From Clostridia bacterium (GTDB lineage Bacteria > Bacillota > Clostridia > Oscillospirales > Acutalibacteraceae), in the NCBI GenBank assembly GCA_900764115.1, contig CAAFMR010000354.1, positions 1 through 6,087 on the forward strand: a stretch of DNA of 6,087 nucleotides. Direction: 5' to 3'. The position numbers were made by a program, and so were the translations under genes. The notes under the pieces are model-generated. The model was not told where the DNA came from. It saw only the letters and a list, made by a program, of their open reading frames with translations, and did no database searches. Positions within the stretch are counted from its first letter, which is position 1. Every line of letters starts with the position of its first letter. Of this stretch, positions 5,272 to 6,087 are shown one piece after another.

Positions 5272-6058
5272 GCTGCAGCATATTTGCAAGACCTTCAACC
5301 CCGGCACCGTCAATGAAAAAGTGGCGCTGAACGACCTGAATCTGACGCTGGAGGACGGCGATTTTGTTACCGTTATCGGCGGCAACGGTGCCGGTAAAAG
5401 CACCATGCTCAATGCCATCAGCGGTGTGTGGAAACCGGACAGCGGCAAGGTGCTGCTGGACGGCATGGACATCACGGGAATGGCGGAATACAAACGGGCG
5501 AAGTATCTGGGACGGGTGTTTCAGGACCCGATGATGGGAACGGCGCCTACGATGCAGATTGAAGAAAATCTGGCGCTGGCGCTGCGCCGGGGCAAGCCCC
5601 GTACCCTGCGCTGGGGAATCACGGCGGCGGAGCGGGAGCAATACCGCACGCTGCTGCAGGAATTTCAGCTGGGGCTGGAGGATCGGCTCACCAGCCGGGT
5701 GGGGCTGCTGTCCGGCGGACAGCGGCAGGCGCTGACCCTGATTATGGCGACGCTGCAAAAGCCGAAGCTGCTGCTGCTGGACGAGCATACGGCGGCGCTG
5801 GACCCCAAGACCGCCGCCCGGGTGCTGGAGGTGACCGATAAGCTGGTGGGGGAGCATCACCTGACGACGCTGATGATCACCCACAATATGAACGACGCCA
5901 TCCGCTACGGTAATCGGCTGATTATGATGCACGAGGGACGGGTGATTTACACTGTCTCCGGCGAGGAAAAGCAGCATCTGCAGGTGCCGGATCTGCTGAA
6001 AAAGTTTGAAGAATACAGCCACGAGGTCTACGCTAACGATCGGTCGCTGCTGGCATAA
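5264..6058 (+). CDS. ABC importer ATPase (COG1101, TrpZ-like)
   Basis: This 264-residue cytoplasmic ATP-binding subunit has every catalytic motif in order: Walker A GGNGAGKST (39-47), Q-loop Gln87 in VFQDP, signature LSGGQRQ (149-155), Walker B LLLLDE with D173 and E174, D-loop AALDP, and switch His207 in ITHNMNDA. Length and motif wording fit the COG1101 ATPases paired with COG2984 and COG4120 proteins. The DEHTAALDP wording is typical of that group. The start at ATG 5264 overlaps the permease stop by 8 bases, and AAAGGCGG (5248-5255) lies 8 bases upstream, so the two are probably translationally coupled. The frame extends a little further upstream inside the permease gene, but without a comparable site. 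It should power uptake through the preceding permease. The gene is complete, with 29 bases of window left after it. Confidence 0.94.
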   Translation: MLELQHICKTFNPGTVNEKVALNDLNLTLEDGDFVTVIGGNGAGKSTMLNAISGVWKPDSGKVLLDGMDITGMAEYKRAKYLGRVFQDPMMGTAPTMQIEENLALALRRGKPRTLRWGITAAEREQYRTLLQEFQLGLEDRLTSRVGLLSGGQRQALTLIMATLQKPKLLLLDEHTAALDPKTAARVLEVTDKLVGEHHLTTLMITHNMNDAIRYGNRLIMMHEGRVIYTVSGEEKQHLQVPDLLKKFEEYSHEVYANDRSLLA

Positions 6059-6087
6059 GGCGATGCCGGCGTCGATTTTTGCGGAAA

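Noticed and set aside
4219..5493. Long minus-strand open frame opposite the permease and ATPase genes
   Set aside because: It has His/Gln/Arg-rich low-complexity content typical of an antisense shadow, while the plus strand encodes clear ABC transporter proteins.
6061..6080. Terminator after the ATPase gene (CGAT, GCCGGC loop, GTCG, then ATTTTT)
   Set aside because: There are only four pairs including one G-T, and the window ends seven bases after the T-run, so it cannot be judged.

Overview
The window looks like a chromosomal segment from a Gram-positive anaerobe of the Clostridia, probably near Oscillospiraceae/Ruminococcaceae. This rests on strong AGGAGG-type ribosome binding sites, sigma-A-like promoters with TATAAT boxes, cysteine-rich proteins, a lipoprotein-anchored ABC binding protein and the protein families present. 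The DNA is GC-rich for Clostridia. No mobile element, rRNA, tRNA or CRISPR array is visible. Assignments rest on motif recognition only; no database search was possible.

Layout. (1) Bases 1-170, minus strand: the 5' part of a small glycine-rich membrane protein gene that runs off the left edge. (2) Bases 222-788, plus strand: a good extended -10 promoter followed by trmL, a tRNA wobble-position 2'-O-methyltransferase. (3) Bases 811-2978: a promoter and a two-gene operon of CobW/COG0523-type (G3E) P-loop proteins. The first carries the CxCC metal motif and a very large His/Asp/Glu-rich insert. The second has a degenerate P-loop domain joined to a C-terminal domain resembling TIGR03943/DUF1980. 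A role in metal (probably zinc) handling is inferred. (4) Bases 2979-3329: a 351-base intergenic region, the most interesting part of the window. It holds a promoter embedded in an inverted repeat, a possible short leader peptide with three consecutive Tyr codons, a multi-stem RNA structure and a strong intrinsic terminator upstream of the next gene. (5) Bases 3330-6058: a complete three-gene ABC importer (lipoprotein binding protein, permease, ATPase) of the COG2984/COG4120/COG1101 type, to which the tryptophan transporter TrpXYZ belongs.

How they fit together. The two P-loop genes are one nucleotide apart and are probably made together. The importer genes form one operon, with an 8-base overlap between permease and ATPase. 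Expression of the importer appears to be controlled by premature termination in its leader. The Tyr run and the family's link to aromatic amino acids together suggest an aromatic amino acid, perhaps tyrosine, as substrate and signal. That last step is inference.
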